Positions 34,737 to 44,477 are shown, counted from the first letter of the stretch. The stretch: DNA of 64,000 bases from Peribacillus muralis (GCF_001645685.2 NZ_CP017080.1:424001-488000); one strand, 5' to 3'. Notes: a model not told the origin generated them from the letters alone. Numbers and translations: made by a program.

Positions 34737-35446
34737 TGGTAGATAAGTTATTGTTTGAAAACATCAGTAAAATTTATGAAGAAGGCGATGAGAAGGTGAC
34801 AGCCCTTGATGATATTTCCCTAAATGTAAGGTCGGGGGAATTCGTTGCCATCGTGGGACCATCTGGTTCAGGAAAAAGTACGTTCCTTTCCATAGCCGGT
34901 GCATTACTTTCACCGAGTAAAGGCCGTTTTCTGCTTGATGAGAAAGATATCACATCATTATCTTCAAAGGAATTGACCCGGGTCCGGCTTGAAAAAATCG
35001 GGTTCATTTTTCAATCAGCGAATCTAGTTCCATATCTGAACGTACGTGACCAGCTTCTGCTACTTTCTGAATTGGTTGGCAAGCGGGATAAAAAAGCTGT
35101 GATTAAAGCGGATGGTTTGCTTAGCCATCTTGGTCTTGAACATCGGGCAGATCACTTGCCGGAGGCGCTGTCAGGTGGAGAGCGGCAGCGTGTAGCCATC
35201 GGCCGATCGCTTATGAATGATCCGGAAATCATTTTAGCCGATGAACCAACCGCAAGCCTTGATACCAGAAGGGGAAGGGCTGTAGTCGAAATGCTTGCGC
35301 ATGAGGTGAAGTCAAGAAATAAAGCGGCGATCATGGTTACACACGATGAAAGAATGTTAGATTTATGTGATCGGGTGATCCATATCATAGACGGCAAGGT
35401 TTATACAAATGGTGATAGGGGAAAACGCGTGAACCTGCATAAGTAG
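34736..35446 (+). CDS. hrtA: Haem exporter ATPase HrtA
   Basis: 236 residues, an ABC ATPase of the MacB/LolD type: Walker A GPSGSGKST, Q loop FQSANL, signature LSGGERQRVAIGRSL, Walker B IILADEPTASLD, H loop VTHD. It energises HrtB. The ATG at 34736 (spaced 7 bases from AGGGAGGG) is preferred over the GTG at 34733. In S. aureus hrtAB is divergent from hssRS; here all four genes run in one direction in the order R-S-B-A. Confidence 0.9.
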   Translation: MVDKLLFENISKIYEEGDEKVTALDDISLNVRSGEFVAIVGPSGSGKSTFLSIAGALLSPSKGRFLLDEKDITSLSSKELTRVRLEKIGFIFQSANLVPYLNVRDQLLLLSELVGKRDKKAVIKADGLLSHLGLEHRADHLPEALSGGERQRVAIGRSLMNDPEIILADEPTASLDTRRGRAVVEMLAHEVKSRNKAAIMVTHDERMLDLCDRVIHIIDGKVYTNGDRGKRVNLHK

Positions 35447-35465
35447 AATGGTTAAAATAAAGAAT

Positions 35466-35511
35466 GGGGCTGCTTTATTCCGGTAAGACAAGGAATATGG
35501 CAGCCCTATTT
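35466..35511 (+). terminator. Terminator after hrtA
   Basis: GGGCTGC / GCAGCCC outer stem with an inner ATTCC / GGAAT helix; weak T tail (TATTTG). Confidence 0.6.
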
Positions 35512-35664
35512 GTTCATGTCTTGAAAAGAAGACAGTCGGTGAGTGGACGAAGCATCTGGAAAAGAAAAAATCTTTGAAGGAATAAGGTGATTTCCATGTT
35601 ACTATAGAGCAGTGAAATTAACCTATCTTTTCACATTAACCATACTTAAAGGAAGGTAATAACC

Positions 35665-36504
35665 ATGAAAAAGATTTCTTTAGATGTTTTCTTTATAGTA
35701 ATAGGGGCCTTTATTTTCGCCTTGGCAATAAACCTTTTCGTTATTCCGAATGAACTGGGAGAAGGGGGAGTCACGGGGATAACCATCATTTTATTTTATC
35801 TTTTTGAATGGTCGCCTGGGCTTTTAAGCTTGATCATCAATGCTTTCCTGCTCATTGTCGGTTATAAATATTTGTCAAAAATGACCACGATTTATACGAT
35901 CGTTGCGGTTGCATTCAACTCGTTATTCCTTCATTTAACGGAGAGCTGGAATATATCTTCCGATGAAATTGTCATCAATGCGATTTTTGGCGGTGTGTTT
36001 GCCGGTGCAGGAATTGGGATGATCATTCGAGTGGGCGGCACGACTGCCGGTACAACGATCCTGGCCAGAATCACCAATAAGTATTTGGGATGGAGCTTAA
36101 GTTATGGACTTCTGTTTTTTGATTTGATCGTTGCGTTCTCATCTTATTTCATCATTGGCGCAGAAGGTCTTATGCTTACAATCCTCATGCTTTATATTGG
36201 AACGAAAACGATGGAGTTTATTATAGAGGGCTTGAATCCGAAAAAAGCGATTACCATCATATCAAATGAAGCAGACCAGATTGCAAGTCAAGTAACCGTA
36301 TTGATGGATCGAGGAGTTACCGTTTTTAGCGGTCATGGATATTACACAAAAGCTTCAAAGGATATTTTGTATATCGTGATTAGCAAGCAGGAGGTACTCA
36401 AGCTAAAGAGAATCGTGAAAGCTACCGATAGCAATGCATTTATTGCGATTCACGATGTCCGAGACGTATTCGGTGAAGGGTTCCTCGATATATCGAAGTC
36501 CTGA
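35665..36504 (+). CDS. YitT-family membrane protein, full length (DUF161-DUF2179)
   Basis: 279 residues: five to six membrane helices (1-180), with NLFVIPNELGEGGVTGITII and RVGGTTAGTTILARI, then the cytoplasmic DUF2179 domain (about 195-279, VTVFSGHGYYTKASKDILY, VISKQEVLKLKRIV). Unlike the short relative at 3391 it keeps both domains. Transport role suspected, substrate unknown. GGAAGG precedes the ATG. Monocistronic. Confidence 0.85.
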   Translation: MKKISLDVFFIVIGAFIFALAINLFVIPNELGEGGVTGITIILFYLFEWSPGLLSLIINAFLLIVGYKYLSKMTTIYTIVAVAFNSLFLHLTESWNISSDEIVINAIFGGVFAGAGIGMIIRVGGTTAGTTILARITNKYLGWSLSYGLLFFDLIVAFSSYFIIGAEGLMLTILMLYIGTKTMEFIIEGLNPKKAITIISNEADQIASQVTVLMDRGVTVFSGHGYYTKASKDILYIVISKQEVLKLKRIVKATDSNAFIAIHDVRDVFGEGFLDISKS

Positions 36505-36525
36505 AGGGATCGATTAACTGGCAGG

Positions 36526-36568
36526 CAAAAGGGTTTTGGAATGTTTCCATTCTGAAACCCTTTTTATA
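36526..36568 (+). terminator. Terminator after yitT-like gene
   Basis: AAAGGGTTTTGGAATG / CATTCTGAAACCCTTT stem, T tail. Confidence 0.85.
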
Positions 36569-36729
36569 TTTTCGAGGGCGGTTAAATGGAGATCGCCTCA
36601 GATTTTGTCTGAATGTGTCATGAAATTTTTTGTAAAATAATCTATATATTCATAATTATTTGTTATATCATGTAATTCAGAAGTTTTACATCCTGAGGAG
36701 TGCAGCCATTAACAATGGAGGTGTTCAAG

Positions 36730-36915
36730 GTGATCCTTTTGAAAGTGGATGACAGGAAATTTGGGAAAAGAGATATCAAGTACAGTGTGGTTGATAAGGA
36801 AACGAATGAATTGATCATCAGCGGCATATTTGAAGAATTTGGTCAAGCAAGCGATAAATATTATGAATTGAAAGATGAATATGGATCTTCCAATGTGAAG
36901 ATGGTATTGAAATGA
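36730..36915 (+). CDS. Hypothetical small protein
   Basis: 61 residues, MILLKVDDRKFGKRDIKYSV to NVKMVLK, a beta-alpha-beta-like pattern with no known family. A GTG at 36730 is chosen because GGAGGTG (36717-36723) lies 6 bases upstream; starts at 36700 or 36715 would lie before or within that site. A terminator follows, supporting a real gene. Confidence 0.55.
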   Translation: MILLKVDDRKFGKRDIKYSVVDKETNELIISGIFEEFGQASDKYYELKDEYGSSNVKMVLK

Positions 36916-36916
36916 T

Positions 36917-36948
36917 AGAAGGGAGACCACTGGTTTCCCTTCTTTTGG
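36917..36948 (+). terminator. Terminator after small gene
   Basis: GAAGGGA / TCCCTTC stem with a TTTT tail. Confidence 0.7.
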
Positions 36949-37071
36949 TAGATAATAAACCCGGCCGATTATTTTAATGATTGCATATAGGAATAATTCC
37001 TGACTTCCGAATCATATAAATAAGTTATATCATCTTATTTAATCCTTTTTTTGCAAAAATATTCAAAAATA

Positions 37072-37100
37072 TTGAAAAGTGTGGGATTTGGTGGTAATAT
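37072..37100 (+). promoter_or_regulatory. Sigma-A promoter of the sugar ABC operon
   Basis: TTGAAA, 17-base spacer, TAATAT. It is followed 12 bases later by a LacI-type operator, giving a repressible layout. Confidence 0.7.
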
Positions 37101-37112
37101 AAAGCGCATAAA

Positions 37113-37126
37113 TGTAAACGTTTGCA
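37113..37126 (+). promoter_or_regulatory. LacI-type operator 1
   Basis: TGTAAACGTTTGCA, a near-palindrome centred on CG, just after the -10 of the ABC operon promoter. It resembles both a CcpA cre site and the operator at 41588, so the local LacI-family regulator, CcpA, or both may bind. Confidence 0.7.
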
Positions 37127-37210
37127 AAGGAACCGTTTGAGGAGGTGGTGTAAAGAGTCAGGATAGTTTGTATATATGATAGATTAAAAGATTTTTATTT
37201 TCTTTTTTTA

Positions 37211-37224
37211 TGCAAACGTTTTCT
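37211..37224 (+). promoter_or_regulatory. LacI-type operator 2
   Basis: TGCAAACGTTTTCT in the leader of the ABC operon, 98 bases (about nine helical turns) after operator 1, a spacing compatible with looping. Confidence 0.6.
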
Positions 37225-37266
37225 TTAAATTGCATGAATTTTATGAATAAGGGGGAGTCGGTAGGC

Positions 37267-38559
37267 ATGAAGCGTAAAAAATGGTACGGGGGAATCTTTT
37301 CTATTTTATTGATATTCAGTGTGATTCTGGCTGGGTGTTCTTCTTCAACGGGCGGGGACGGCGGCTCTAAGGATGATGTGACTCTTGATGTATTTCAATT
37401 CAAGGTAGAATTCAAATCGCAATTCGAGGCTTTGGCCAAGCAGTATGAAAAAGAAAACCCAGGTGTGAAAATCAAAATATCGACAGTCGGCGGCGGAAAT
37501 GATTATAAATCAGCCATTACGGCAAAATTCGCTTCGGGTGAAGAACCAGCCGTTTTTAACATTGGCGGGCCGGTGGATGTCGAACAATATAGAGATAGAT
37601 TATTAGATTTAAAGGATACGAAAGCGGCAAAAGCTGCCCTTGATGGCACTTTGGATGGTGTGAAAGAGGACGGGCAGATTCTCGGACTTCCATTCAACCA
37701 AGAAGGGTACGGCTTGATTTATAACAAGCGTATCTTTAAAGAAGCCGGAATTGACCCTGAACAACTCACAAGCTATTCAGCGCTCGAGGCAGCGGTCAAG
37801 AAAATCGATTCACAGAAGGATAAATTGAAGCTTGATGCGGTTTTCGCCTATCCGGTCAAAGAGAAGTGGGTGACAGGTAATCACTTATCCAATGTGTTTT
37901 TAGCTCCGGAGTTCGACGGGAATGTATTGGAAGCTAGCAAATCCCCTACTGTTAAATTTACGGATGGCGATAAGTTCAAGCAACTTGTCGATATCCAAAA
38001 TAAATATTCCGTCCAGCCGACAGCGAGTCTTGATTACTCTCAACAAGTGGAAGAATTGTTCTCGTTGGAAAAGGTTGCAATCATTCAGCAAGGAAACTGG
38101 GTGTATAACACCGTGTACGATATGGATCCCGAGCTAGCGGAAAAAGGAATTGGCATCATCCCGATTCCTAATGGTGAAAAAGCTACGGGTATGCCGGTCG
38201 GCGTCCCGAACTATTGGGCAGTGAACAAGAAATCCGATGAAAAGGTACAGAAGGAAGCGAAGAAGTTCCTTGATTGGATGTATACATCCGACGAAGGGAA
38301 AAAAGCCGTCCTGGAAGATTTCAAATTCATTCCTGCTTATGAAGGATATGACGTGGAAAAGATAGCCGATCCAATTTCTAAGGAAATCTATAAATATTCC
38401 CAAGCAGGAAATACGACAGGCTGGGTGTTTAACGGATATCCTGTCGGCTGGAATGATGAACTTGGTGCCAGCGTCCAAAAATACGTAACCGGAAAGCTGA
38501 CATGGGAAGAATTCGTTAAACAGAACATTGAAAACTGGGAAAAGATCCGTAGTAAATAA
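37267..38559 (+). CDS. Carbohydrate ABC transporter substrate-binding lipoprotein
   Basis: 430 residues of the family-1 (MalE-like) solute-binding type. Signal peptide with lipobox LAGC, so it is anchored outside the membrane. LTSYSALEAAVKKID and PNYWAVNKKSDEKVQKEAKK are typical. Ligand is probably an oligosaccharide or glycoside. The ATG at 37267 after GGGGGAG is used; the ATG at 37210 lies within operator 2. First gene of the SBP-permease-permease unit. Confidence 0.88.
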   Translation: MKRKKWYGGIFSILLIFSVILAGCSSSTGGDGGSKDDVTLDVFQFKVEFKSQFEALAKQYEKENPGVKIKISTVGGGNDYKSAITAKFASGEEPAVFNIGGPVDVEQYRDRLLDLKDTKAAKAALDGTLDGVKEDGQILGLPFNQEGYGLIYNKRIFKEAGIDPEQLTSYSALEAAVKKIDSQKDKLKLDAVFAYPVKEKWVTGNHLSNVFLAPEFDGNVLEASKSPTVKFTDGDKFKQLVDIQNKYSVQPTASLDYSQQVEELFSLEKVAIIQQGNWVYNTVYDMDPELAEKGIGIIPIPNGEKATGMPVGVPNYWAVNKKSDEKVQKEAKKFLDWMYTSDEGKKAVLEDFKFIPAYEGYDVEKIADPISKEIYKYSQAGNTTGWVFNGYPVGWNDELGASVQKYVTGKLTWEEFVKQNIENWEKIRSK

Positions 38560-38569
38560 TGGCTTGAAA

Positions 38570-38604
38570 ATGACCAATCGGCATGAAAGCATGTCGATTG
38601 GTTG
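38570..38604 (+). other. Intercistronic hairpin between SBP and permease genes
   Basis: ACCAATCG / CGATTGGT stem with weak T tail (TTGTTCC). Typical of hairpins that stabilise the SBP message and reduce downstream expression. Confidence 0.5.
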
Positions 38605-38682
38605 TTCCTGATTGGATTGCATCCAACCGCTGATTATAAACAAAGCTACCTACATTATTTCTTCTTAAGGAGGTCGGTTCCG

Positions 38683-39543
38683 TTGAGAAATCGGGATGCC
38701 GCATATTGGCTGTTTTTGACACCTGTTCTTGCAGCACTCATATTGGTGGTGATTGTGCCGCTTATCTATGGTTTTTACTATTCCTTTACGAATTGGAACG
38801 GCCTTGGAACCCCGGACTTCATCGGGCTCAAGAACTATATTGATTTGTTCACCGATAAAGGGTTCCTGGATACTTTCTGGTTCACCATCAAATTTTCCGT
38901 AGCCGCAATCGTGGTCATCAATATCATTGGATTAAGTTTGGCCCTTATCGTGACTTCGAAAATCAAATCAAGCAATATCCTGCGGACCGTTTTCTTTATG
39001 CCCAATTTAATTGGCGGCTTGATCCTCGGGTTTATCTGGCAGTTCATATTCATCAAAGTCTTCGGAGCAATCGGTGATTTAACAGGCATAGAAGCATTCA
39101 ATGGCTGGCTGTCAACGACTGACACCGGGTTTTGGGGCTTGATCATATTAACTTCCTGGCAAATGGCGGGATATATCATGATCATCTATATCGCCTATTT
39201 GCAGGCCGTTCCTGAAGACTTGATCGAGGCGGCAAAAATCGATGGTGCCAACACCTTCCAGCGTTTCCGCCATATTACCTTTCCGCTTGTAGCACCGGCA
39301 TTTACCGTCAGTCTGTTTTTGACGCTGTCCCATTCGTTCAAGATTTATGATCAAAATCTTTCGTTGACGAACGGTGCTCCTTATAATTCAACGGAAATGG
39401 TCGCGATGAATATCGTGAAATCGGCCTTCACGGAAAATGACATGGCCTATGCACAGGCAAAAGCGGTTATCTTTTTCGTGATCGTGGCGGTCGTTTCATT
39501 GACGCAAGTGTATATCAACAAGAAAAGGGAGGTAGAGCTGTAA
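38683..39543 (+). CDS. Carbohydrate ABC transporter permease (MalF/UgpA-like)
   Basis: 286 residues, six membrane helices, with the cytoplasmic EAA loop EAAKIDGANTFQRFRHITFP that contacts the ATPase. It starts at TTG 38683, 9 bases after AAGGAGG. The stop overlaps the next start (TAATG). No ATPase gene is in the cluster, so a shared MsmX-type ATPase is presumably used. Confidence 0.88.
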   Translation: MRNRDAAYWLFLTPVLAALILVVIVPLIYGFYYSFTNWNGLGTPDFIGLKNYIDLFTDKGFLDTFWFTIKFSVAAIVVINIIGLSLALIVTSKIKSSNILRTVFFMPNLIGGLILGFIWQFIFIKVFGAIGDLTGIEAFNGWLSTTDTGFWGLIILTSWQMAGYIMIIYIAYLQAVPEDLIEAAKIDGANTFQRFRHITFPLVAPAFTVSLFLTLSHSFKIYDQNLSLTNGAPYNSTEMVAMNIVKSAFTENDMAYAQAKAVIFFVIVAVVSLTQVYINKKREVEL

Positions 39544-40361
39544 TGAGGGAAAAATGGAAATTGTGGCTGCTTGGCAGCATTGGCTTCATTTTGGCGATAT
39601 TATGGCTCACTCCATTTTATTTAATGATTGTGAATGCATTTAAAATGAAGCGTGATATTTTTGCCGATACACTTGGTCTGCCTTCGGCCTGGACATTCGA
39701 GAACTTCGTTCAAGCCTTCGAACAGCTGGATTTTCTCCGGACTTTATTCAATTCTTTATTGATATCGGGTGTGAGCGTCGTCATCATCATCATCTTTTCG
39801 GCGATGGCAGCTTATGCACTTTCACGAAATAAAAGTAAAATAAGCTCCTTGCTTTTCTTCGTGTTTGTAGCAGCGATGCTGATTCCTTTTCAGTCGGTTA
39901 TGATACCGCTAGTTGCCCAATTCGGTCAGTTTGGGATGCTGAATAAGGCGGGATTGATTTTCATGTATTTGGGATTTGGCTGCAGTCTTTCCATATTCCT
40001 CTATCATGGTACATTGAAGGGAATTCCCATCTCGTTGGATGAAGCGGCAAAAATCGATGGTGCAAACCGTTTTCAAGTTTTCTGGCATATCATCTTTCCA
40101 CTCTTGAAGCCGATGTCGATAACCGTTGGGATCTTGAATGTCATTTGGATATGGAACGACTACTTGCTGCCTTCCCTTGTAATTGGCGGCGCAGGCTCTG
40201 AGACCATTCCGCTAAAATTGTTCTTCTTTTTCGGACAATATACGAAGCAATGGCATCTTGCCCTGGCCGGACTAACATTATCCATCATCCCAGTCATCAT
40301 TGCGTACTTTTTTGCTCAGAGGCAAATCATTAAAGGGATTGCGGATGGAGCCGTTAAATAA
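39543..40361 (+). CDS. Carbohydrate ABC transporter permease (MalG/UgpE-like)
   Basis: 272 residues, six membrane helices, EAA loop DEAAKIDGANRFQVFWHIIF. It forms the heterodimeric channel with the preceding permease, whose stop it overlaps by one base, so translation is coupled. Confidence 0.88.
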   Translation: MREKWKLWLLGSIGFILAILWLTPFYLMIVNAFKMKRDIFADTLGLPSAWTFENFVQAFEQLDFLRTLFNSLLISGVSVVIIIIFSAMAAYALSRNKSKISSLLFFVFVAAMLIPFQSVMIPLVAQFGQFGMLNKAGLIFMYLGFGCSLSIFLYHGTLKGIPISLDEAAKIDGANRFQVFWHIIFPLLKPMSITVGILNVIWIWNDYLLPSLVIGGAGSETIPLKLFFFFGQYTKQWHLALAGLTLSIIPVIIAYFFAQRQIIKGIADGAVK

Positions 40362-40412
40362 CTATTTAAATATAGGGAATATTAAACCATATGCGGTGGA
40401 CGGGGAGTGTTG

Positions 40413-41462
40413 ATGAAGATGTCTGTAACAATAAAGGACGTCGCCAAAAAAGCGAATGTCGCTCCATCTACGGTATCGCGTGTAATCCATAACAGCCCGG
40501 CAATCAGTGAAAAGACAAAGCGTAAAGTACGCAAGGTATTAAAGGAAATGGGTTATCATATGAACGAAAATGCCAGGAATTTGGTCACAAAGTCGACCAA
40601 GGCCATCGGCATCGTCATGAAAAGCTCAGCGAAGGAATCACTTTATAATCCATTTTTTCCTGAGGTGATCCGTGGAATCGGGGACTTTTGCAATAAAGAG
40701 GGGTTCAGTCTTTCCTTGACAACGGGTGAAACGGAGGATGCCATCTTTGAGGATGTCGTGAAGATGGTGCAAGGCAGAAGAGTGGATGGCATGATTGTTT
40801 TATACTCGAAGAAGGATGACAGGGTTGTACCGTATTTGCTGAAACAAGGGTTTCCGTTTGTATTGATAGGAAAGCCAAGTACGAACATGAGCGGCATCAC
40901 CTTCATAGATAATGATAATGTTCAAGCGGCAATGGAAGTAACTGAGTTTGTCATCGAGCTTGGACATGAGCGGATTGCCTTTTTAGGAGGCAGCCCGGAG
41001 TTTGAGGTGATTTCCGACCGCTTGATGGGATTCCAGCAGGCGGTGGAGCAGGCAGGATTGGATGTGCCACCGGATTACATCAAACTCATTCCTTTGAATC
41101 GGAACGATGGAATCAAGGCAATTGACGATTTACTGGAATCAAAAGCAACACCGACCGCTTTTTTGGTTACCGATCTTTTGTTGGCGGTTCTTTTGCTCGG
41201 AGTGCTAGCTGAAAGGAATATAAAAGTGCCTCAACAGGTCACTGTCGTCTGTTTCAACCATTCCGAATTCATTGAATTCTTAAGTACGCCGCTGACGACG
41301 GTTGATATCCATACCTATCAGCTTGGATATGAGGCGGCCAAATGTGTATTCGATTTGATTTCAACTCCGGAAATGATGGAAAAAAACATAAGGATTCCTA
41401 CCAAAATCATAAAGCGTGAGTCGCATTTTGCAGTCAAAAAGGAAATTAAAAGAAAAATGTAG
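40413..41462 (+). CDS. LacI-family transcriptional regulator (MalR-like)
   Basis: 349 residues: N-terminal helix-turn-helix VTIKDVAKKANVAPSTVSRV with hinge (ENARNLVTKS), then a periplasmic-binding-like sugar domain (GIVMKSSAKESLYNPFFPEV, GHERIAFLGGSPEF). Most like MalR-type repressors. The three CGTTT-centred operators at 37113, 37211 and 41588 are its likely targets. GGGGAG lies 5 bases before the ATG at 40413; an ATG at 40419 is also possible. It follows the permease by 51 bases and may be co-transcribed. Confidence 0.85.
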   Translation: MKMSVTIKDVAKKANVAPSTVSRVIHNSPAISEKTKRKVRKVLKEMGYHMNENARNLVTKSTKAIGIVMKSSAKESLYNPFFPEVIRGIGDFCNKEGFSLSLTTGETEDAIFEDVVKMVQGRRVDGMIVLYSKKDDRVVPYLLKQGFPFVLIGKPSTNMSGITFIDNDNVQAAMEVTEFVIELGHERIAFLGGSPEFEVISDRLMGFQQAVEQAGLDVPPDYIKLIPLNRNDGIKAIDDLLESKATPTAFLVTDLLLAVLLLGVLAERNIKVPQQVTVVCFNHSEFIEFLSTPLTTVDIHTYQLGYEAAKCVFDLISTPEMMEKNIRIPTKIIKRESHFAVKKEIKRKM

Positions 41463-41587
41463 AAATGTTTTCTCAATTAAAGCTTGATTTTTATTCACTA
41501 AAATTTACAATAAAGGTTATCACGAACATTTTTAATAATTCGTACTATTCGATTAAATGAAAGGTGTTCAAATATTGATCAATTGAA

Positions 41588-41603
41588 ACGCAAACGTTTG
41601 CGT
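41588..41603 (+). promoter_or_regulatory. LacI-type operator 3, perfect palindrome
   Basis: ACGCAAACGTTTGCGT, perfectly symmetric, 52 bases before the ThuA-like start. The best of the three operators. It indicates a second regulated transcription unit for the catabolic genes. Confidence 0.75.
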
Positions 41604-41654
41604 GAACGAAAATGAGGTATTAGATAATCAAACGAGGCAGGGAGGAGATTATTC

Positions 41655-42383
41655 ATGAGGGTCCTTGTATGGAATGAGTTTCGCCACGAGAAATCCAAGC
41701 CTGAAGTCGCTGAAATATATCCTGATGGAATCCACGGCGCAATTGCTGATTTTTTACAAAGTGAACAGATTGAAGTGAGGACTGCCACTCTTGATGAAGC
41801 AGAGCATGGGCTGACGGAAGAAGTACTGAATCAAACCGATGTACTTCTTTGGTGGGGGCATGTTGCACATGACGAAGTGCGTGATGAAATCGTTGCAAAG
41901 GTCCACAAGCGGGTCCTCGAGGGAATGGGCCTCATTGTTCTCCATTCTGGACACTTTTCAAAGATATTCAAACAATTGATGGGCACGACTTGCGATTTGA
42001 AATGGCGTGTGGCTGACGAGAAGGAAAGACTCTGGGTAATTGATCCCAGCCACCCGATCGTTGAAGGGATCGGAGAATATATAGAGCTAGAGAAGGAAGA
42101 GATGTACGGGGAGCACTTCGATATTCCAGCACCAGATCAATTATTATTCGTGAGTTGGTTTGAGGGTGGGGAAGTATTCAGGAGCGGCTGCACGTATCAA
42201 CGGGGAAAAGGGAGGATCTTTTATTTCCGACCAGGCCATGAATCATATCCGACTTACCACAATTCGCAGATACAGCGCGTCATTAAGAATGCCGTCAAAT
42301 GGGTCAAGCCGGAGTCCGGCATGATGACGAATTATGGAAGGTCCGAACCGTTGGAAACCATCTCAGATAAAGAGCTGAAGTGA
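41655..42383 (+). CDS. ThuA-like protein (trehalose-utilisation family)
   Basis: 242 residues of the ThuA family, a glutamine-amidotransferase-like fold: [49 protein letters not shown] and [20 protein letters not shown]. ThuA proteins occur with Gfo/Idh oxidoreductases in pathways that process 3-keto sugars from disaccharides or glycosides; exact reaction here unknown. GGGAGGAG precedes the ATG. First gene of the catabolic operon. Confidence 0.82.
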   Translation: MRVLVWNEFRHEKSKPEVAEIYPDGIHGAIADFLQSEQIEVRTATLDEAEHGLTEEVLNQTDVLLWWGHVAHDEVRDEIVAKVHKRVLEGMGLIVLHSGHFSKIFKQLMGTTCDLKWRVADEKERLWVIDPSHPIVEGIGEYIELEKEEMYGEHFDIPAPDQLLFVSWFEGGEVFRSGCTYQRGKGRIFYFRPGHESYPTYHNSQIQRVIKNAVKWVKPESGMMTNYGRSEPLETISDKELK

Positions 42384-42396
42384 AGGAGAGAGCATT

Positions 42397-43419
42397 ATGG
42401 GCAAAGTGAAGGTAGGAGTCATTGGATGCGGGAGCATTGCGAAAAATAGGCATTTTCCTGAGTATGAAGCACATCCCCGAACAGAGATCATCGCCGTTTG
42501 CGATATTGTGCCAGACAGGGCGAATGCAGCAGCACAAAGGTATGGCGCGCGAGCATATACTGATTATATAGAACTTTTGAAGAATGAGGAAATTGACGTA
42601 ATCAGTGTATGTACACCGAACTACCTGCATGCACGCATTACCATTGCGGCACTGGAAGCAGGCAAGCATGTGCTTTGTGAAAAACCGATGGCCACTTCAT
42701 TAGATGACGCGGAAAAAATGAACGAAGCCGCAGCGAAAAGTGGAAAAACCTTAATGATTGGCCATAATCAGCGATTCGTTCCCTCCCATCAAAGAGCAAA
42801 ACAGCTCATCGAGAGCGGTGAGGTTGGGAAGGTTTATAGCTTCCGGACGGCTTTTGGACATTCCGGTCCAGAGACATGGAGCGTGGACGGGCGAGAAAGC
42901 TGGTTTTTTAAAAAAGATCAGGCTGTCATTGGTGCGATGGGAGATTTAGGAGTTCACAAAGCTGATTTATTAAGGTATATCCTTGGAGAAGAATTTGTTG
43001 AGGTGGGTGCGTTTGTAGAAACGACAGCCAAGAAAAATACAGACGTCGATGACAGTGCCGCCTGTATCCTGCGGACTGCGAGCGGTATCATTGGGACCCT
43101 TACCGCCAGTTGGTCTTATGCGAAGGAGGACAATGCGACAATCATCTATGCGGAGAAAGCCGTATTGCGCCTGGAAGACGATCCGACTTATTCACTGATC
43201 ATCCATCATGATGATGGAAAGACGGATACCGTCAAATTAGGAAGCATCCAGACGAACGAATCCGAAGGGCAGCATGACTCGGAAGTGATCAGCCATTTCG
43301 TTAAATGCGTGGAGGACAATGAGGAGCCCCTAGTCTCGGGAGTGGAAGGATTAAAATCTTTAAAAGTCATTCTTGGCGCGATGGAATCAAATGCAACCCG
43401 AAAAATCATCCGCTTATAA
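42397..43419 (+). CDS. Gfo/Idh/MocA-family oxidoreductase
   Basis: 340 residues. N-terminal Rossmann domain (VGVIGCGSIAKNRHFPEY) and the EKP motif (HVLCEKPMATSL) with the catalytic lysine; the C-terminal half contains GDLGVHKADLLRYILG, with the usual catalytic-site histidine. It oxidises or reduces a sugar hydroxyl/keto group with NAD(P). Starts 13 bases after the ThuA-like gene. Substrate unknown. Confidence 0.88.
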   Translation: MGKVKVGVIGCGSIAKNRHFPEYEAHPRTEIIAVCDIVPDRANAAAQRYGARAYTDYIELLKNEEIDVISVCTPNYLHARITIAALEAGKHVLCEKPMATSLDDAEKMNEAAAKSGKTLMIGHNQRFVPSHQRAKQLIESGEVGKVYSFRTAFGHSGPETWSVDGRESWFFKKDQAVIGAMGDLGVHKADLLRYILGEEFVEVGAFVETTAKKNTDVDDSAACILRTASGIIGTLTASWSYAKEDNATIIYAEKAVLRLEDDPTYSLIIHHDDGKTDTVKLGSIQTNESEGQHDSEVISHFVKCVEDNEEPLVSGVEGLKSLKVILGAMESNATRKIIRL

Positions 43420-43436
43420 AGGGGTTAACGATCATC

Positions 43437-44477
43437 ATGTACAAATTGAAAATGGGTATTATCGGTGCTGGCGGAATTGCCCAAAAAAGGCATATCCCAG
43501 CTTTTCAAAAATTTCAAGACAAGGTAGTATTATACGCCATCCATGATATAGACGAATCGAAGGCTAGAGATGTAGCAAGGGAATTTCATATCGAGAAAGT
43601 CTTCACCAACTACGAAGAAATGTTTGCAGAGGTCGATGCGGTTACGATTGCAACACCAAACAAATTCCATGCGGAGATTTCGATTGCGGCCCTGCAAGCG
43701 GGCGTACATGTGCTCTGCGAAAAACCGATGGCCATTACGACTGAGGAATGCAAGGCTATAACCGAGGCTGCCAATCTATCAGGTAAAGTGCTGTCGACCG
43801 CATATCATTACCGTTTCATGAAGGAAGCACAGGCCGCCAAGAAAATGATTCAGGCAGGGGAAATCGGCGAGCCCTATGTAGCGCGTGTACAGGCAATCAG
43901 ACGGCGCAAAGTCCCTGGCTGGGGAGTATTCACGAGCAAGGAATTGCAAGGCGGGGGAAGCGTGATCGATTATGGTTGCCATTTGCTTGACTTGGCCCTA
44001 TGGCTCATGGATGATCCAGAACCGATTGAAATCGTGGGCTCGACATATAATTATGTCAGTAAGGGAGTCGATCAGGTCAATCTATGGGGAAATTTCGATG
44101 CGTCGGTATTTGAAGTCGATGACCATGCCACGGCGTATATCAAATTTGCCAACGGAGCATCCTTATTATTCGAAACCTCTTGGGCCGCGAATATTCGTGA
44201 AGAAGCGACAGTTTTGAGCTTATCCGGAACGCAGGGCGGGCTGGATGTATTCCCGTTAGTCCTGAACCAGGCTAAGCATGGCATGCTTTTAAACAGTGAA
44301 GCCGTTTGGATGCCTGGGGAGGATACACCAGACTTGCAACAGGCGGAGAACTTCATCAATAGCTGCTTGGGGCTGGCGGAACCTTTGGTAAAGCCAGCGG
44401 AGGCCATGAAAGTTTCAAAAATAATCGAAGCCATATATCAAAGCTCGGCAAGTGGGAAGGTCATGAGCATAAACTAA
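43437..44477 (+). CDS. Second Gfo/Idh/MocA-family oxidoreductase
   Basis: 346 residues. GIIGAGGIAQKRHIPAF for NAD(P) binding, HVLCEKPMAI and the DYGCHLLDLALWLM catalytic-histidine motif. Distinct from its neighbour in the C-terminal domain, so the two are probably sequential or partner enzymes (for example oxidising and re-reducing steps of a keto-sugar route), not redundant copies. 17 bases after the previous gene. Confidence 0.88.
   Translation: MYKLKMGIIGAGGIAQKRHIPAFQKFQDKVVLYAIHDIDESKARDVAREFHIEKVFTNYEEMFAEVDAVTIATPNKFHAEISIAALQAGVHVLCEKPMAITTEECKAITEAANLSGKVLSTAYHYRFMKEAQAAKKMIQAGEIGEPYVARVQAIRRRKVPGWGVFTSKELQGGGSVIDYGCHLLDLALWLMDDPEPIEIVGSTYNYVSKGVDQVNLWGNFDASVFEVDDHATAYIKFANGASLLFETSWAANIREEATVLSLSGTQGGLDVFPLVLNQAKHGMLLNSEAVWMPGEDTPDLQQAENFINSCLGLAEPLVKPAEAMKVSKIIEAIYQSSASGKVMSIN

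Noticed and set aside
37113..37126. Pure CcpA cre site
   Set aside because: Fits a cre consensus, but three related sites flank exactly the units next to a LacI-family gene, so the local regulator is at least as likely; listed as LacI-type.
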